A stretch of 11,770 nucleotides of DNA from UKL13-2 sp031430555 (GCA_031430555.1 JANPBQ010000337.1:1-11770), one strand, 5' to 3'. Shown: positions 1 to 6,967, counted from the stretch's first letter. Numbers and translations are program-made. Notes: generated from the letters alone by a model not told the origin.

Positions 1-270
1 TACCTCAAATCTCTGTCTCCCCGGCCCCCGATTAAAACATTCGAGGGCAGGCTGCGGTCGGGGCCCAATTTTGTCAATGTGTCAATGGCTTACGAAAATT
101 GGGTACCGGCCTTCGCCGGTACGACAGGGTAAATAGAAGTATCCGGTAGTAAAACCCCAGCATTGGCGTGCCTTTTCGGCGTAAAGTGCTCCGAAAGCCG
201 CGCCCGTGCTAGTGTTTACGGTTTGACGTTCAACGCCATTGTGTTCCCCACAATCCTTCACCCCCGCACC
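1..270. other. intergenic stretch with repeat remnants, no gene seen
   Basis: No reading frame here has family resemblance. Positions 3-25 resemble positions 10402-10424 in the dehydrogenase linker (both read ACCTCAAA, then a short variable stretch, then CTGTCTCCCCGGC or the same lacking one base). Positions 59-71 (CGGGGCCCAATTT) are identical to 8751-8763 at the edge of a repeat copy in the GIY-YIG module, so the left end looks like debris of the same repeat families. A clear hairpin sits at 104-121. TTGACG at 223-228 could be a -35 box for the acetyltransferase gene, but no good -10 lies at the right distance. Confidence 0.6.
104..121. repeat. REP-like palindrome (TACCGGC-CTTC-GCCGGTA)
   Basis: Perfect 7-bp stem with a 4-nt loop. 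The core CCGGCCTTCGCCGG is the exact reverse complement of the core at 10420-10433 inside the aldehyde dehydrogenase linker, so this is one dispersed palindromic family present twice in opposite orientations. Translated in one frame it gives the familiar 'SPAKAG'-type peptide seen with proteobacterial REP-like repeats. Confidence 0.8.
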
Positions 271-1044
271 ATGACCGATCATTCCAACATCCGCCGCCTC
301 GAAGAACTTACGATCAATACGTCGCCCGCGATCTATCAATCGCATTACGACGGCTGGCTGCTGCGCGCGTCCGGTACCGATACCCGGCGCGCCAACAGCG
401 TCACGGCGTTGCAGGACTCCCATTTGCCGGTCGAGGAAAAAATTGCTTATGCCGAATCGTGGTATCGCGCGCATCGGCAACCGGCGATGTTCAGGCTGAA
501 TGATGCCGTGTCGCCGACCGATCTGGATGCGCTGCTCTCGTTGCGCGGCTATGCGCGCGAAGTCGATACCATCGTCATGACACGCGATTTATCGATCGGC
601 ATTCCACCCGGCGATTACGCCGTGCCTGCCGGTGCCAAGCTGATCGAGCACGACGACGCCGACGGCCTCGACGATGTACATCGAATGAAAGCGATGACGC
701 CGGAGATGCGCGCGCAGGACGTGAAACGTCAGGCGCTGTGGAAGGGGCCGCAGGCGTTTCTTTCGTTGAAAACCATCAACGGTGTCGCCTCGACCGGGAT
801 GGCGCGCCTCGACGCAGATCACGTCGGCATATTCAACATGCGCACCGCGACCAAAGCGCGCGGCAAAGGCTACGCAACGATTCTGGTCGCATACCTGCTC
901 GCCTGGGGTCTCGAGCAGGGGGCGAAAGCGGCATTCCTGCAAGTCGATCAATCTAACGAGGCCGCGATCGCGGTATACAAGAAATTCGGTTTTTCGACCG
1001 CCTACCGGTATTGGCATCGGGTGCAGCCGGTCACCTCTGCGTGA
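271..1044 (+). CDS. GNAT family N-acetyltransferase
   Basis: A 257-residue protein of the GCN5-related acetyltransferase superfamily, which moves an acetyl group from acetyl-CoA to an amine; its substrate cannot be read from the sequence. The acetyl-CoA motif A is visible as R197-G-K-G-Y-A202 (R-x-x-G-x-A), followed by a conserved C-terminal stretch NEAAIAVYKKFGF (229-241) typical of motif B. The N-terminal half carries YDGWLLR and RRANSV (residues 39-44), shared by a long two-part GNAT subgroup that, from memory, includes the Rv0428c type. I chose ATG 271 because similarity-like sequence starts there; earlier in-frame starts (GTG 241, ATG 163) add an atypical leader. No clear Shine-Dalgarno sequence is visible. 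The stop codon overlaps the start of the next gene as GTGA, suggesting translational coupling. Confidence 0.88.
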   Translation: MTDHSNIRRLEELTINTSPAIYQSHYDGWLLRASGTDTRRANSVTALQDSHLPVEEKIAYAESWYRAHRQPAMFRLNDAVSPTDLDALLSLRGYAREVDTIVMTRDLSIGIPPGDYAVPAGAKLIEHDDADGLDDVHRMKAMTPEMRAQDVKRQALWKGPQAFLSLKTINGVASTGMARLDADHVGIFNMRTATKARGKGYATILVAYLLAWGLEQGAKAAFLQVDQSNEAAIAVYKKFGFSTAYRYWHRVQPVTSA

Positions 1045-3773
1045 CGGCTTCACCTACATTCACCGCGCGCTTTGCGGATGCCATGGCGCGCTTGCAAAAG
1101 GGCGACTTGCGCGGCGCGGAAGTAACGTTGCGCGGGCTGCTCTCGCTTGACGGCGGCAATGCGCAGGCATGGATGGGGCTTGGAATCGTCGCCCACCAGA
1201 CGGGGCGATTTGCCGACGCATTGGCCTGCTACGACCGCAGCATTTCCGCATTGCCGACGCTTGCGGCGGCACATGTCAATCGCGGCAATACGTTCTCCGC
1301 CATGCAGCGATTTGCGGAGGCGGTGACTTCGTTCGAGACAGCGCTTTCACTCTCGCCGGAATTACCCAGTGCACTCGTCAACATGGCGACGGCGTTGAAC
1401 GCGTTGGGCCGGCTGGACGATGCGGTCGCCGCGCTGGAGCGCGCGGAGAGCCTGCAACCGGATTCTGTCGAGCCGCTGAACAATCTCGGCAATCTATTGA
1501 AAGATCAGGGCCGCCTACCCGAAGCGGTTGCGCGCTATCGCCGCGCGCTGGAATTGAATCCGATGACGCCGCAAGCGTTCAGCAATTGTCTCGCCGCGAT
1601 GCGGCTGGATACATCGATGACGGCGACGCAGATTCTTGACAAACATCGCGAATGGTCGAATTGGTTCGAAGCGGTTTCCAACGAAGCGCCGCTCATCACA
1701 AACGCACCCGAACCCGCGCGGCGATTGCGCGTGGGATATGTCTCGCCCGATTGCCACACCGCGTTGCCGGCGTTTCTCGATGGCGTGATCGCCACACATG
1801 ACCGCGAAAAATTCGAGGTGTTTTGTTATTTCAACAACCCGCAGGATGCGCGGCGACTTGTGTCGATGGGCATGGCCGACCGTCCGCAAAGCATTCGCAT
1901 CATGCGCGGCTTGAGTGACGCGCAAGTTGCCGCAAAGGTGCATGAGGATGGCATTGATATCCTGATCGATATAGCCGGCCACACGGGTCACAACCGTCTG
2001 GGCGTGTTCGCGCGCAAACCCGCACCGCTGCAAATCACCTGGCTCGATTACCTCTGCACCACCGGGCTCGCTGCGATGGATTACCGCATCAGCGATGCCA
2101 TCGCCGATGGGCCGGGCGACGAGGCGTTTCACAGCGAAAAATTGCTGCGCATGCCGCATACCCAGTGGTGCTGGTGTCCCGATGCGGACGCACCGCCGGT
2201 TGCGCCGGCGCCAATGTTGAAGAACGGCTGCGTCACATTCTGCTCGTTCAACAACGCGCAAAAACTCACCGACCAAACTTTGGCGCTTTGGAAGCGCGTG
2301 CTTGAAGCGGTACCCGATTCGCGATTGGTGATTGCCGGTATTCCTGATGGCTTCGCGCGTGCGCGCGTGCGAGGCGCACTCGCGTGCGTCGCGTCGCGGC
2401 TCACGTTCTTGCCGCGTGTCGGTGTCGCTGAATACCGCGCCGCATTCGCGAACGTCGATATCGCGCTTGACCCGCTGCCGTTTTCCGGCGCGACCACCAC
2501 GCTCGATGCGTTGTGGCAGGGCGTGCCAGTGCTGACGTTGCCGGGCGAACGTGGCTGTTCGCGCTCGACCGCCAGCCTCTTGACGGCCTTGAACCTGCAC
2601 CCATGGATTGCGACCGACGAAGCGGATTACATTGCGCGCGCGGCACGCTTCGCATCGGATTCGGCCGCATTGGCAACGCTTCGCAATGCAATGCGCGAAG
2701 GCATGCTCGCCAGTCCCATCCTCGATCAGACAACATTTACGCACGATCTGGAACATCTCTACCGTGAGGCGTGGCGGCAATGGTGCGAGAGCCGCTCACC
2801 CGGCGATTGCGACGCGATGTTGCCCTCCGCGCGCAGCGCATTGGATGCCGGGCAACTCGACCTCGGCCTGACGCAGTTGCAATCCATTTTGAAACGCCGC
2901 CCGCAATGGGATCTTGCGAAGCAGGAATTCGCGCGCGGCTGCATGGCGTGGTCGCGGGTGAATCCGCAGGCCGAGGCGGCGTGGCGCGCGCCGGTCGCCA
3001 TGGTGCCAGTGCGACAAAAAATTTCCGCCATCATTTGCAGCAACCGCCCGCAATATTTCGCCGCGATCGAGCGTGCGCTCAAATCGCAATTTGCGCGCCA
3101 TGATGTCGAATTGATCGGCGTTCATGATGCGACGTCGCTCTGCGAGGGTTACAACCGCGGTGCCGCGCGCGCGTTGGGTGACATACTGATTTTCTGCCAC
3201 GACGATATCGAATTCGTCCATGACGATTTTGGCGAACGTGTGCTATCGCATCTGACGAATCACGATGTGATTGGCGTTGCCGGCGCGAGCAAAATGGTCG
3301 ACGCCGATTGGGGCCATGCGGGCATGCGGCATGTGCATGGGCAGATCATCCACAAGCCACCGGGTCAGGCGGATTTCCTCTATTTCGCGGCGGGTCTGCA
3401 AGCGCCGATTGTCGAAAACATTCATGCGCTCGATGGCGTATTCATCGGCATGCAGCGGCGGGTGTGGGAGGCAATAAAATTCGACGACGCCACATTCAAC
3501 GCGTTTCACGTCTACGATATTGATTTCACCTATCGCGCGCATCTCGCGGGCTTTCGCATCGCGGTGCCGATGGATCTGCTGCTGATTCATTTCTCGATCG
3601 GCGGGTATGATCTCAAATGGCAGCGCGAAAATTTGAAATTCCTGCGCAAGTTTCCGGCGCTAACCCATCTTCCCGCGATGCATCGACATTCCAATTTGCA
3701 CGTGAAGTTGAAAACGCTGGAACAAATCGAGTGCTTGCATACCGGCTTGTTGCACCACCGTTTCGGCGCGTGA
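1041..3773 (+). CDS. TPR / GT41 (OGT-like) / GT-A dual glycosyltransferase fusion
   Basis: A 910-residue cytoplasmic-looking protein without a signal peptide or membrane segment. About five TPR repeats (residues 12-180) precede a SPINDLY/O-GlcNAc-transferase-like GT41 region (about 230-560): GYVSPD (233-237), DIAGHTGHNRL, MDYRISD, SFNN with K408, and ATTTLDALWQGVPVLTLPGE with T485-T487. After a helical linker, a second GT-A domain starts near K660 (ISAIICSNRP), with a DxD-like HDD at 720-722 and HVYDIDF at 823-829; it resembles the Glyco_tranf_2_5 family. GT41 enzymes transfer sugars to Ser/Thr of proteins, so a protein-glycosylation role is inferred; the target is unknown. The GT41 active site is odd: the catalytic His expected at SPDFxxH is replaced (SPDCHTA, A241), and WLGYPGT reads WLDYLCT (334-340). 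GTG 1041 was chosen over TTG 1011 because it overlaps the previous stop and keeps the first TPR whole. Confidence 0.87.
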   Translation: MTASPTFTARFADAMARLQKGDLRGAEVTLRGLLSLDGGNAQAWMGLGIVAHQTGRFADALACYDRSISALPTLAAAHVNRGNTFSAMQRFAEAVTSFETALSLSPELPSALVNMATALNALGRLDDAVAALERAESLQPDSVEPLNNLGNLLKDQGRLPEAVARYRRALELNPMTPQAFSNCLAAMRLDTSMTATQILDKHREWSNWFEAVSNEAPLITNAPEPARRLRVGYVSPDCHTALPAFLDGVIATHDREKFEVFCYFNNPQDARRLVSMGMADRPQSIRIMRGLSDAQVAAKVHEDGIDILIDIAGHTGHNRLGVFARKPAPLQITWLDYLCTTGLAAMDYRISDAIADGPGDEAFHSEKLLRMPHTQWCWCPDADAPPVAPAPMLKNGCVTFCSFNNAQKLTDQTLALWKRVLEAVPDSRLVIAGIPDGFARARVRGALACVASRLTFLPRVGVAEYRAAFANVDIALDPLPFSGATTTLDALWQGVPVLTLPGERGCSRSTASLLTALNLHPWIATDEADYIARAARFASDSAALATLRNAMREGMLASPILDQTTFTHDLEHLYREAWRQWCESRSPGDCDAMLPSARSALDAGQLDLGLTQLQSILKRRPQWDLAKQEFARGCMAWSRVNPQAEAAWRAPVAMVPVRQKISAIICSNRPQYFAAIERALKSQFARHDVELIGVHDATSLCEGYNRGAARALGDILIFCHDDIEFVHDDFGERVLSHLTNHDVIGVAGASKMVDADWGHAGMRHVHGQIIHKPPGQADFLYFAAGLQAPIVENIHALDGVFIGMQRRVWEAIKFDDATFNAFHVYDIDFTYRAHLAGFRIAVPMDLLLIHFSIGGYDLKWQRENLKFLRKFPALTHLPAMHRHSNLHVKLKTLEQIECLHTGLLHHRFGA

Positions 3774-3803
3774 CATTTACGTCTACTTAAACAGCGACAC
3801 AAT

Positions 3804-4292
3804 ATGGACAATCAAGAAATCACCACACTTGCCACGCAATTGGGTGCGGCGCTGAAAGGTCGCGGATTGACGCTTGCGACGGCCGAGTCCTGCACCGGTG
3901 GCGGCATCGCAGAAGCCGTCACGCGTATTTCCGGCTCATCCGCGTGGTTCGATTGCGCCTTTGTGAGTTATAGCTACGAAGCCAAAACCGCGATGTTGGG
4001 TGTGCACCGCGACACCTTGCTCGATTGTGGCGCGGTGTCGGAAGAGACCGCGCGCGAAATGGCGGACGGCGCGATCGCCCGTTCGCGGGCGCAGGTCGCC
4101 GTCGCCGTCACGGGTATCGCCGGCCCATCCGGCGGGATGCCGGACAAGCCGGTCGGTACCGTCTGGTTTGCCTGGAAATTTCCCAAAAAGCCTGTGATTA
4201 CAGAGGTTTGCCATTTCCAGGGGGATCGGGATGCCATCCGCAACCAGACCATTGTGCATGCGCTGAATAAGTTACTGCATAATCTCGCCTGA
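3804..4292 (+). CDS. pncC: nicotinamide-nucleotide amidase (CinA C-terminal family)
   Basis: A 162-residue stand-alone CinA C-terminal domain. This family deamidates nicotinamide mononucleotide to nicotinate mononucleotide, returning the by-product of NAD consumption (including NAD-dependent DNA ligase) to NAD synthesis in the cytosol. The signature ATAESCTGGG (residues 25-34) carries the conserved serine S29. VSYSYEAKTAMLGV (54-67) has a conserved Tyr and Lys, and VAVTGIAGPSGG with KPVGTVWFAW forms the second conserved block. The length matches E. coli-type PncC, and the N-terminal MoCF domain of full CinA is absent. The gene begins 30 bp after the glycosyltransferase stop with no obvious Shine-Dalgarno sequence, so co-transcription from upstream is possible. 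It directly precedes recA, an arrangement (cinA/pncC-recA-recX) that is common in bacteria. Confidence 0.95.
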   Translation: MDNQEITTLATQLGAALKGRGLTLATAESCTGGGIAEAVTRISGSSAWFDCAFVSYSYEAKTAMLGVHRDTLLDCGAVSEETAREMADGAIARSRAQVAVAVTGIAGPSGGMPDKPVGTVWFAWKFPKKPVITEVCHFQGDRDAIRNQTIVHALNKLLHNLA

Positions 4293-4335
4293 CTTCCCGC
4301 GCGGCATTATTTTTGGCCCGCCCGCAACAAAACCC

Positions 4336-4364
4336 TTGCAATCGGTTTTATTTTTCGGTACTGT
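4336..4364 (+). promoter_or_regulatory. recA promoter (-35 TTGCAA, -10 TACTGT)
   Basis: TTGCAA at 4336-4341 and TACTGT at 4359-4364 are separated by exactly 17 bp. The -10 hexamer overlaps the first LexA box, so bound LexA would block RNA polymerase. This layout is that of a sigma-70 SOS promoter. The transcription start is inferred near 4371, within or just before the second LexA box. Confidence 0.7.
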
Positions 4365-4376
4365 ACGAACATACAG
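4361..4376 (+). promoter_or_regulatory. LexA box 1 of recA
   Basis: CTGTACGAACATACAG is a perfect CTGT-N8-ACAG match. With its preceding TA it differs at only two positions from the E. coli recA operator as I recall it (TACTGTATGAGCATACAG). It overlaps the -10 box and predicts LexA repression with SOS induction. Confidence 0.93.
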
Positions 4377-4377
4377 A

Positions 4378-4393
4378 CTGTAATTAGTTACAG
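4378..4393 (+). promoter_or_regulatory. LexA box 2 of recA
   Basis: CTGTAATTAGTTACAG is a second perfect CTGT-N8-ACAG match. It starts 17 bp after box 1, leaving one base between the two sites, and sits over the likely transcription start. Confidence 0.88.
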
Positions 4394-4452
4394 TTTAATG
4401 TATGCCTTCGACGCTGTGTCTCCACCGAAATCTAACCCTCCGGGAGCAACCC

Positions 4453-5514
4453 ATGAACATGATGAAAGAATCCTTTATGGACGAAAACAAATCCAAGGCC
4501 CTGCAAGCCGCGCTTTCGCAAATCGAAAAGCAGTTCGGCAAGGGCTCAATCATGAAAATGGGCGATGGCAATGTCATCCCCGACATCATTCCCGTCTCCA
4601 CCGGTTCGCTCGGCCTTGATATCGCGCTCGGTATCGGCGGCTTGCCGCGCGGCCGCGTGGTCGAAATCTATGGTCCGGAATCTTCCGGCAAAACCACGCT
4701 TACGCTGCAAGTCATCGCCGAAATGCAAAAAACCGGCGGCACGGCAGCGTTCATCGATGCCGAACACGCGCTCGATCCGCAATACGCCGGCAAGCTCGGC
4801 GTGAACATCAATGATCTGTTGATCTCACAGCCCGACAACGGCGAACAGGCGCTGGAAATCGCCGACATGCTGGTGCGCTCCGGCTCGGTCGATATCGTCG
4901 TCATCGATTCGGTCGCCGCGCTCACGCCGCGTGCCGAGATTGAAGGCGAAATGGGCGACCAGTTGCCCGGATTGCAGGCGCGTTTGATGTCGCAGGCGCT
5001 CCGCAAACTTACTGCGAACATTAAACGCTCCAACACGCTGGTGATTTTCATCAACCAGATCCGCATGAAAATCGGCGTCATGTTCGGCAGCCCTGAAACC
5101 ACCACCGGCGGCAACGCGCTCAAGTTTTACGCCTCCGTGCGGATCGATATTCGCCGCATTGGTGCCATCAAGAATGGCGAAGAAGTGATCGGCTCCGAGA
5201 CGCGCGTGAAAGTGGTCAAGAACAAAGTCGCGCCGCCGTTCCGCATCGCTGAATTCGATATTTTGTACGGCGAAGGCATTTCGCGCGAAGGCGAAATCAT
5301 CGAGCTCGGCGTTGTCCACAAAATTGTCGACAAGTCTGGCGCGTGGTACGCCTACAAGGGCGAAAAAATCGGGCAGGGCAAGGACAACACCCGCAAATTC
5401 CTCAAGGAAAATCCCGCGATGGCCAAGGAAATCGAAGCGCGCATCCGCGCCGCAGTCGGTGTCAACGGCACGCCGGGTGGCGGCAGCGACGTGAGCGAGG
5501 AAGTCGAGGAGTAG
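4453..5514 (+). CDS. recA: RecA recombinase
   Basis: A 353-residue RecA, the usual proteobacterial length. It forms ATP-dependent filaments on single-stranded DNA, catalyses strand exchange and stimulates LexA self-cleavage. Visible motifs are FGKGSIM near the N terminus, Walker A GPESSGKT (74-81), Walker B VDIVVIDSVAAL, the DNA-binding loop 2 NQIRMKIGVMFG (201-212) with SPETTTGGNALKFYASVR, and an acidic C-terminal tail (SDVSEEVEE). ATG 4453 is chosen because GGGAG (4442-4446) lies six bases before it. ATG 4477 gives the classic MDENK start but has only a weak upstream site, and ATG 4402 has no support. Expression should be controlled by the two LexA boxes upstream. The sequence looks intact, and the residue choice around KRSNTLVIF suggests a betaproteobacterial host. 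Confidence 0.99.
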   Translation: MNMMKESFMDENKSKALQAALSQIEKQFGKGSIMKMGDGNVIPDIIPVSTGSLGLDIALGIGGLPRGRVVEIYGPESSGKTTLTLQVIAEMQKTGGTAAFIDAEHALDPQYAGKLGVNINDLLISQPDNGEQALEIADMLVRSGSVDIVVIDSVAALTPRAEIEGEMGDQLPGLQARLMSQALRKLTANIKRSNTLVIFINQIRMKIGVMFGSPETTTGGNALKFYASVRIDIRRIGAIKNGEEVIGSETRVKVVKNKVAPPFRIAEFDILYGEGISREGEIIELGVVHKIVDKSGAWYAYKGEKIGQGKDNTRKFLKENPAMAKEIEARIRAAVGVNGTPGGGSDVSEEVEE

Positions 5515-5532
5515 TCTTCACGCGCGTTCGTA

Positions 5533-5552
5533 GCGGCGGCGTTTGCCGCCGC
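5533..5552. repeat. perfect hairpin downstream of recA
   Basis: GCGGCGGC-GTTT-GCCGCCGC, an 8-bp GC-only stem with a 4-nt loop, begins 18 bp after the recA stop. No T-run follows, so it is more likely an mRNA 3'-end stabilising structure or a small dispersed palindrome than a terminator on its own. Confidence 0.75.
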
Positions 5553-5586
5553 AATCAAATATGTAGTGAGTGTGAGTTCGATGGTT

Positions 5587-5630
5587 GGGCCGCTGCGAGC
5601 AAGGCAACTTGATTGACGCGGCCCCTTTTT
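5587..5630 (+). terminator. candidate intrinsic terminator of recA
   Basis: GGGCCGC (5587-5593) pairs with GCGGCCC (5618-5624) and is followed by C and five T residues. The 24-nt loop contains a nested CAAG-GCAA-CTTG stem (5600-5611), which brings the arms together. It would end most recA transcripts before the cysteine-rich gene and recX. In E. coli a leaky terminator similarly separates recA from recX. Confidence 0.6.
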
Positions 5631-5727
5631 ATTCTGCAACGCGTTGACGCCGAACCGGCTGACCTTGTGACCCTTCAAGCAGCCAGGTCGGTGTTGGTGC
5701 GCAACGAAGCAACAAATGGAGACCTCC

Positions 5728-6072
5728 ATGCAAATTGTTCATTCGCAATCTTCACGTTCGACGCGGCGTATTGCGCCATCGCGGTCTAATCCGCAGGATT
5801 TTCTGGCGCTGCGTCCCATGTTGCATTCGCAACGACAAATACCGGCGGCGGTCTGCACCCGTTGCGAGGCGATTTCATTCAAATTTCTCGCCGTCGATCA
5901 ACCGTGTGAGCGCAACCACCACGGCGCGCCATGTCGCGGTGTAGTGACGGGCGTACCTGCCGGCATCGAGTGGCGCGCGTGCGCGGAGTGCGAGGGCACG
6001 GGCTGGTATTCCGGGATGGTGTGTATGCATTGCCAATCACTCGGATGGCGGCTTTTGCGCAAGCACTCGTGA
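5728..6072 (+). CDS. cysteine-rich putative zinc-binding protein between recA and recX
   Basis: I do not recognise this 114-residue protein as a named family. Its first 40 residues are basic and Ser/Arg-rich and probably disordered. The rest has eight cysteines: C43-x2-C46, C60, C69, C85-x2-C88 and C99-x2-C102. The last two pairs sit in CAECEGTGW and CMHCQSLGW, close to the CxxCxGxG zinc-ribbon repeats of DnaJ, so it probably binds one or two zinc ions. ATG 5728 has a good Shine-Dalgarno GGAG (5718-5721) six bases upstream; ATG 5716 overlaps that site and is less likely. Its stop overlaps the GTG of recX as GTGA, which suggests the two are translated together. It lies behind the recA terminator, so SOS read-through could supply it. 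Whether it is expressed is inferred. Confidence 0.72.
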   Translation: MQIVHSQSSRSTRRIAPSRSNPQDFLALRPMLHSQRQIPAAVCTRCEAISFKFLAVDQPCERNHHGAPCRGVVTGVPAGIEWRACAECEGTGWYSGMVCMHCQSLGWRLLRKHS

Positions 6073-6533
6073 TTGAAGTCCAATCCCCCAAGCCCGAAAA
6101 CAAGGAGTTGCTCGCCCGGGCGCTCGCACTGTTATCCCGCAGGGATGCATCGCGGGCGGAGTTCACCACCAAAATGCTGCGCGGGGGATTTGACAAAGCC
6201 GACGTCTCGGCGGCGGCGGATTGGTGCGTGGAAATGGGCTTTCTCAACGAAGCCCGCTACGTGGCCGGTGCCGCGCGCCGACTTTCCGCCAAATTTGGCG
6301 CGAGCCGGGTTGCGCATACGCTGCGTAGCAAAGGTGCCACCGAAGAATCGATCGCGGAAGTCACGCCCGAATTGAAGGAAAGCGAGCTTGAGCGCGCGCG
6401 CGCCGTCTGGGTTCGCAAGTTCCGCGAGCCGCCTGTGGATGCCGCCGCCAAGTCGAAGCAAATCCGCCACCTTCAGACGCGCGGCTTCAGTTTTGATGTC
6501 ATCAAACTTGTGATTCGCGGCGGAGAAGCCTGA
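6069..6533 (+). CDS. recX: RecX regulatory protein
   Basis: A 154-residue RecX, which binds RecA filaments and limits their growth and ATPase activity. The protein shows the family's helical repeats: ALALLSRRDASRAEFTTKML (residues 18-37) in the first, FLNEARYVAGAARRLSAKFG with RVAHTLRSKG in the second, and a C-terminal IRHLQTRGFSFDVIKLVI block. The GTG start at 6069 overlaps the stop of the upstream cysteine-rich gene (GTGA), consistent with translational coupling. ATG 6045 is an in-frame alternative but lies fully inside that gene and has no better ribosome-binding site. Unlike the usual directly adjacent recA-recX pair, one extra gene intervenes here. A 6-bp hairpin follows immediately (6534-6547). 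Confidence 0.94.
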   Translation: MIEVQSPKPENKELLARALALLSRRDASRAEFTTKMLRGGFDKADVSAAADWCVEMGFLNEARYVAGAARRLSAKFGASRVAHTLRSKGATEESIAEVTPELKESELERARAVWVRKFREPPVDAAAKSKQIRHLQTRGFSFDVIKLVIRGGEA

Positions 6534-6547
6534 CGGCGTGAACGCCG
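6534..6547. repeat. short inverted repeat after recX
   Basis: CGGCGT-GA-ACGCCG starts on the base after the recX stop codon. No T-run follows, so it is a weak candidate for a transcript-end structure. The rest of 6534-6667 shows only a bulged palindrome around TTTCATGAAA at 6559-6579 and no gene. Confidence 0.5.
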
Positions 6548-6667
6548 CGCAGATGCGACGACGCTTTCATGAAACGTCGAAAAACCTTCGTGCGCGCCAC
6601 TACTAACCGCACATTCGCCTTGGATCTGCGCCGGCACCAGAATAGGCCAGCGGCACTGCGCAACGGG

Positions 6668-6814
6668 TTAGTGCGGCAACATCGAGTATTGCGGAGCTTT
6701 GCTTGTCATCCGCAACATCTTGTCGCCCGCATTCGGGTCGAGCCCAAACCAGAATAGCGGTGCCGCTGCCAGTACGAGAGCAATTCCAAAAACAATCATT
6801 CGACGCGTAGACAT
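6668..6814 (-). CDS. small hypothetical single-pass membrane protein, 48 aa
   Basis: An unrecognised 48-residue frame running against all neighbours. It starts MSTRRMIVFGIALVLAAAPL, a positively charged N terminus followed by one hydrophobic segment (residues 6-24), and continues FWFGLDPNAGDKMLRMTSKAPQYSMLPH as a short soluble tail. This basic-hydrophobic-polar layout is typical of small inner-membrane proteins or of an uncleaved signal anchor. The codon choice looks ordinary for this genome. No strong Shine-Dalgarno site precedes the ATG; a weak GAG lies too far upstream. It fills an otherwise empty gap between recX and deoC, which slightly supports it. Nothing in the sequence identifies a function. 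Confidence 0.5.
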   Translation of the reverse strand: MSTRRMIVFGIALVLAAAPLFWFGLDPNAGDKMLRMTSKAPQYSMLPH

Positions 6815-6935
6815 GCGGGTAATTTTACTCAAATGGCGCGCAGTCTGGAACAGGGCGAGAAACTTTTTTTCGTGTCATCGCATTTTCTTGCACAACCCAT
6901 TCCGGGGTCGCGCAGCGACGTCTGGGCTGAAGTTT

Positions 6936-6967
6936 GCGGCGTATAATTTTCCCCATGCATACGCCGC
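6936..6967 (+). promoter_or_regulatory. deoC promoter -10 with overlapping inverted-repeat operator candidate
   Basis: A consensus -10 box TATAAT at 6942-6947 lies about 105 bp before deoC; no good -35 is visible at 16-18 bp upstream. The left arm GCGGCGTAT (6936-6944) overlaps it and is the exact reverse complement of ATACGCCGC at 6959-6967, with a 14-bp gap. An inverted repeat spanning the -10 and start region is a typical place for a repressor site. The 5' leader that follows (about 6955-7051) is C-rich and holds no other motif I can name. The regulator is unknown. Confidence 0.5.

Noticed and set aside
82..480. 132-aa frame on the - strand
   Set aside because: It overlaps the start of the acetyltransferase gene and reads through the REP-like hairpin (RTGEGRYP); no family resemblance.
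1515..2780. 421-aa frame on the - strand
   Set aside because: It lies wholly inside the GT41 region of the large glycosyltransferase, whose motifs are clear; its own composition (Arg, His, Ala, Cys-rich) is typical of an antisense shadow in GC-rich DNA.
4402..4452. Upstream ATG extension of recA
   Set aside because: It would start only nine bases after LexA box 2 with no ribosome-binding site, and adds 17 residues unlike any RecA; ATG 4453 has GGGAG at good spacing.
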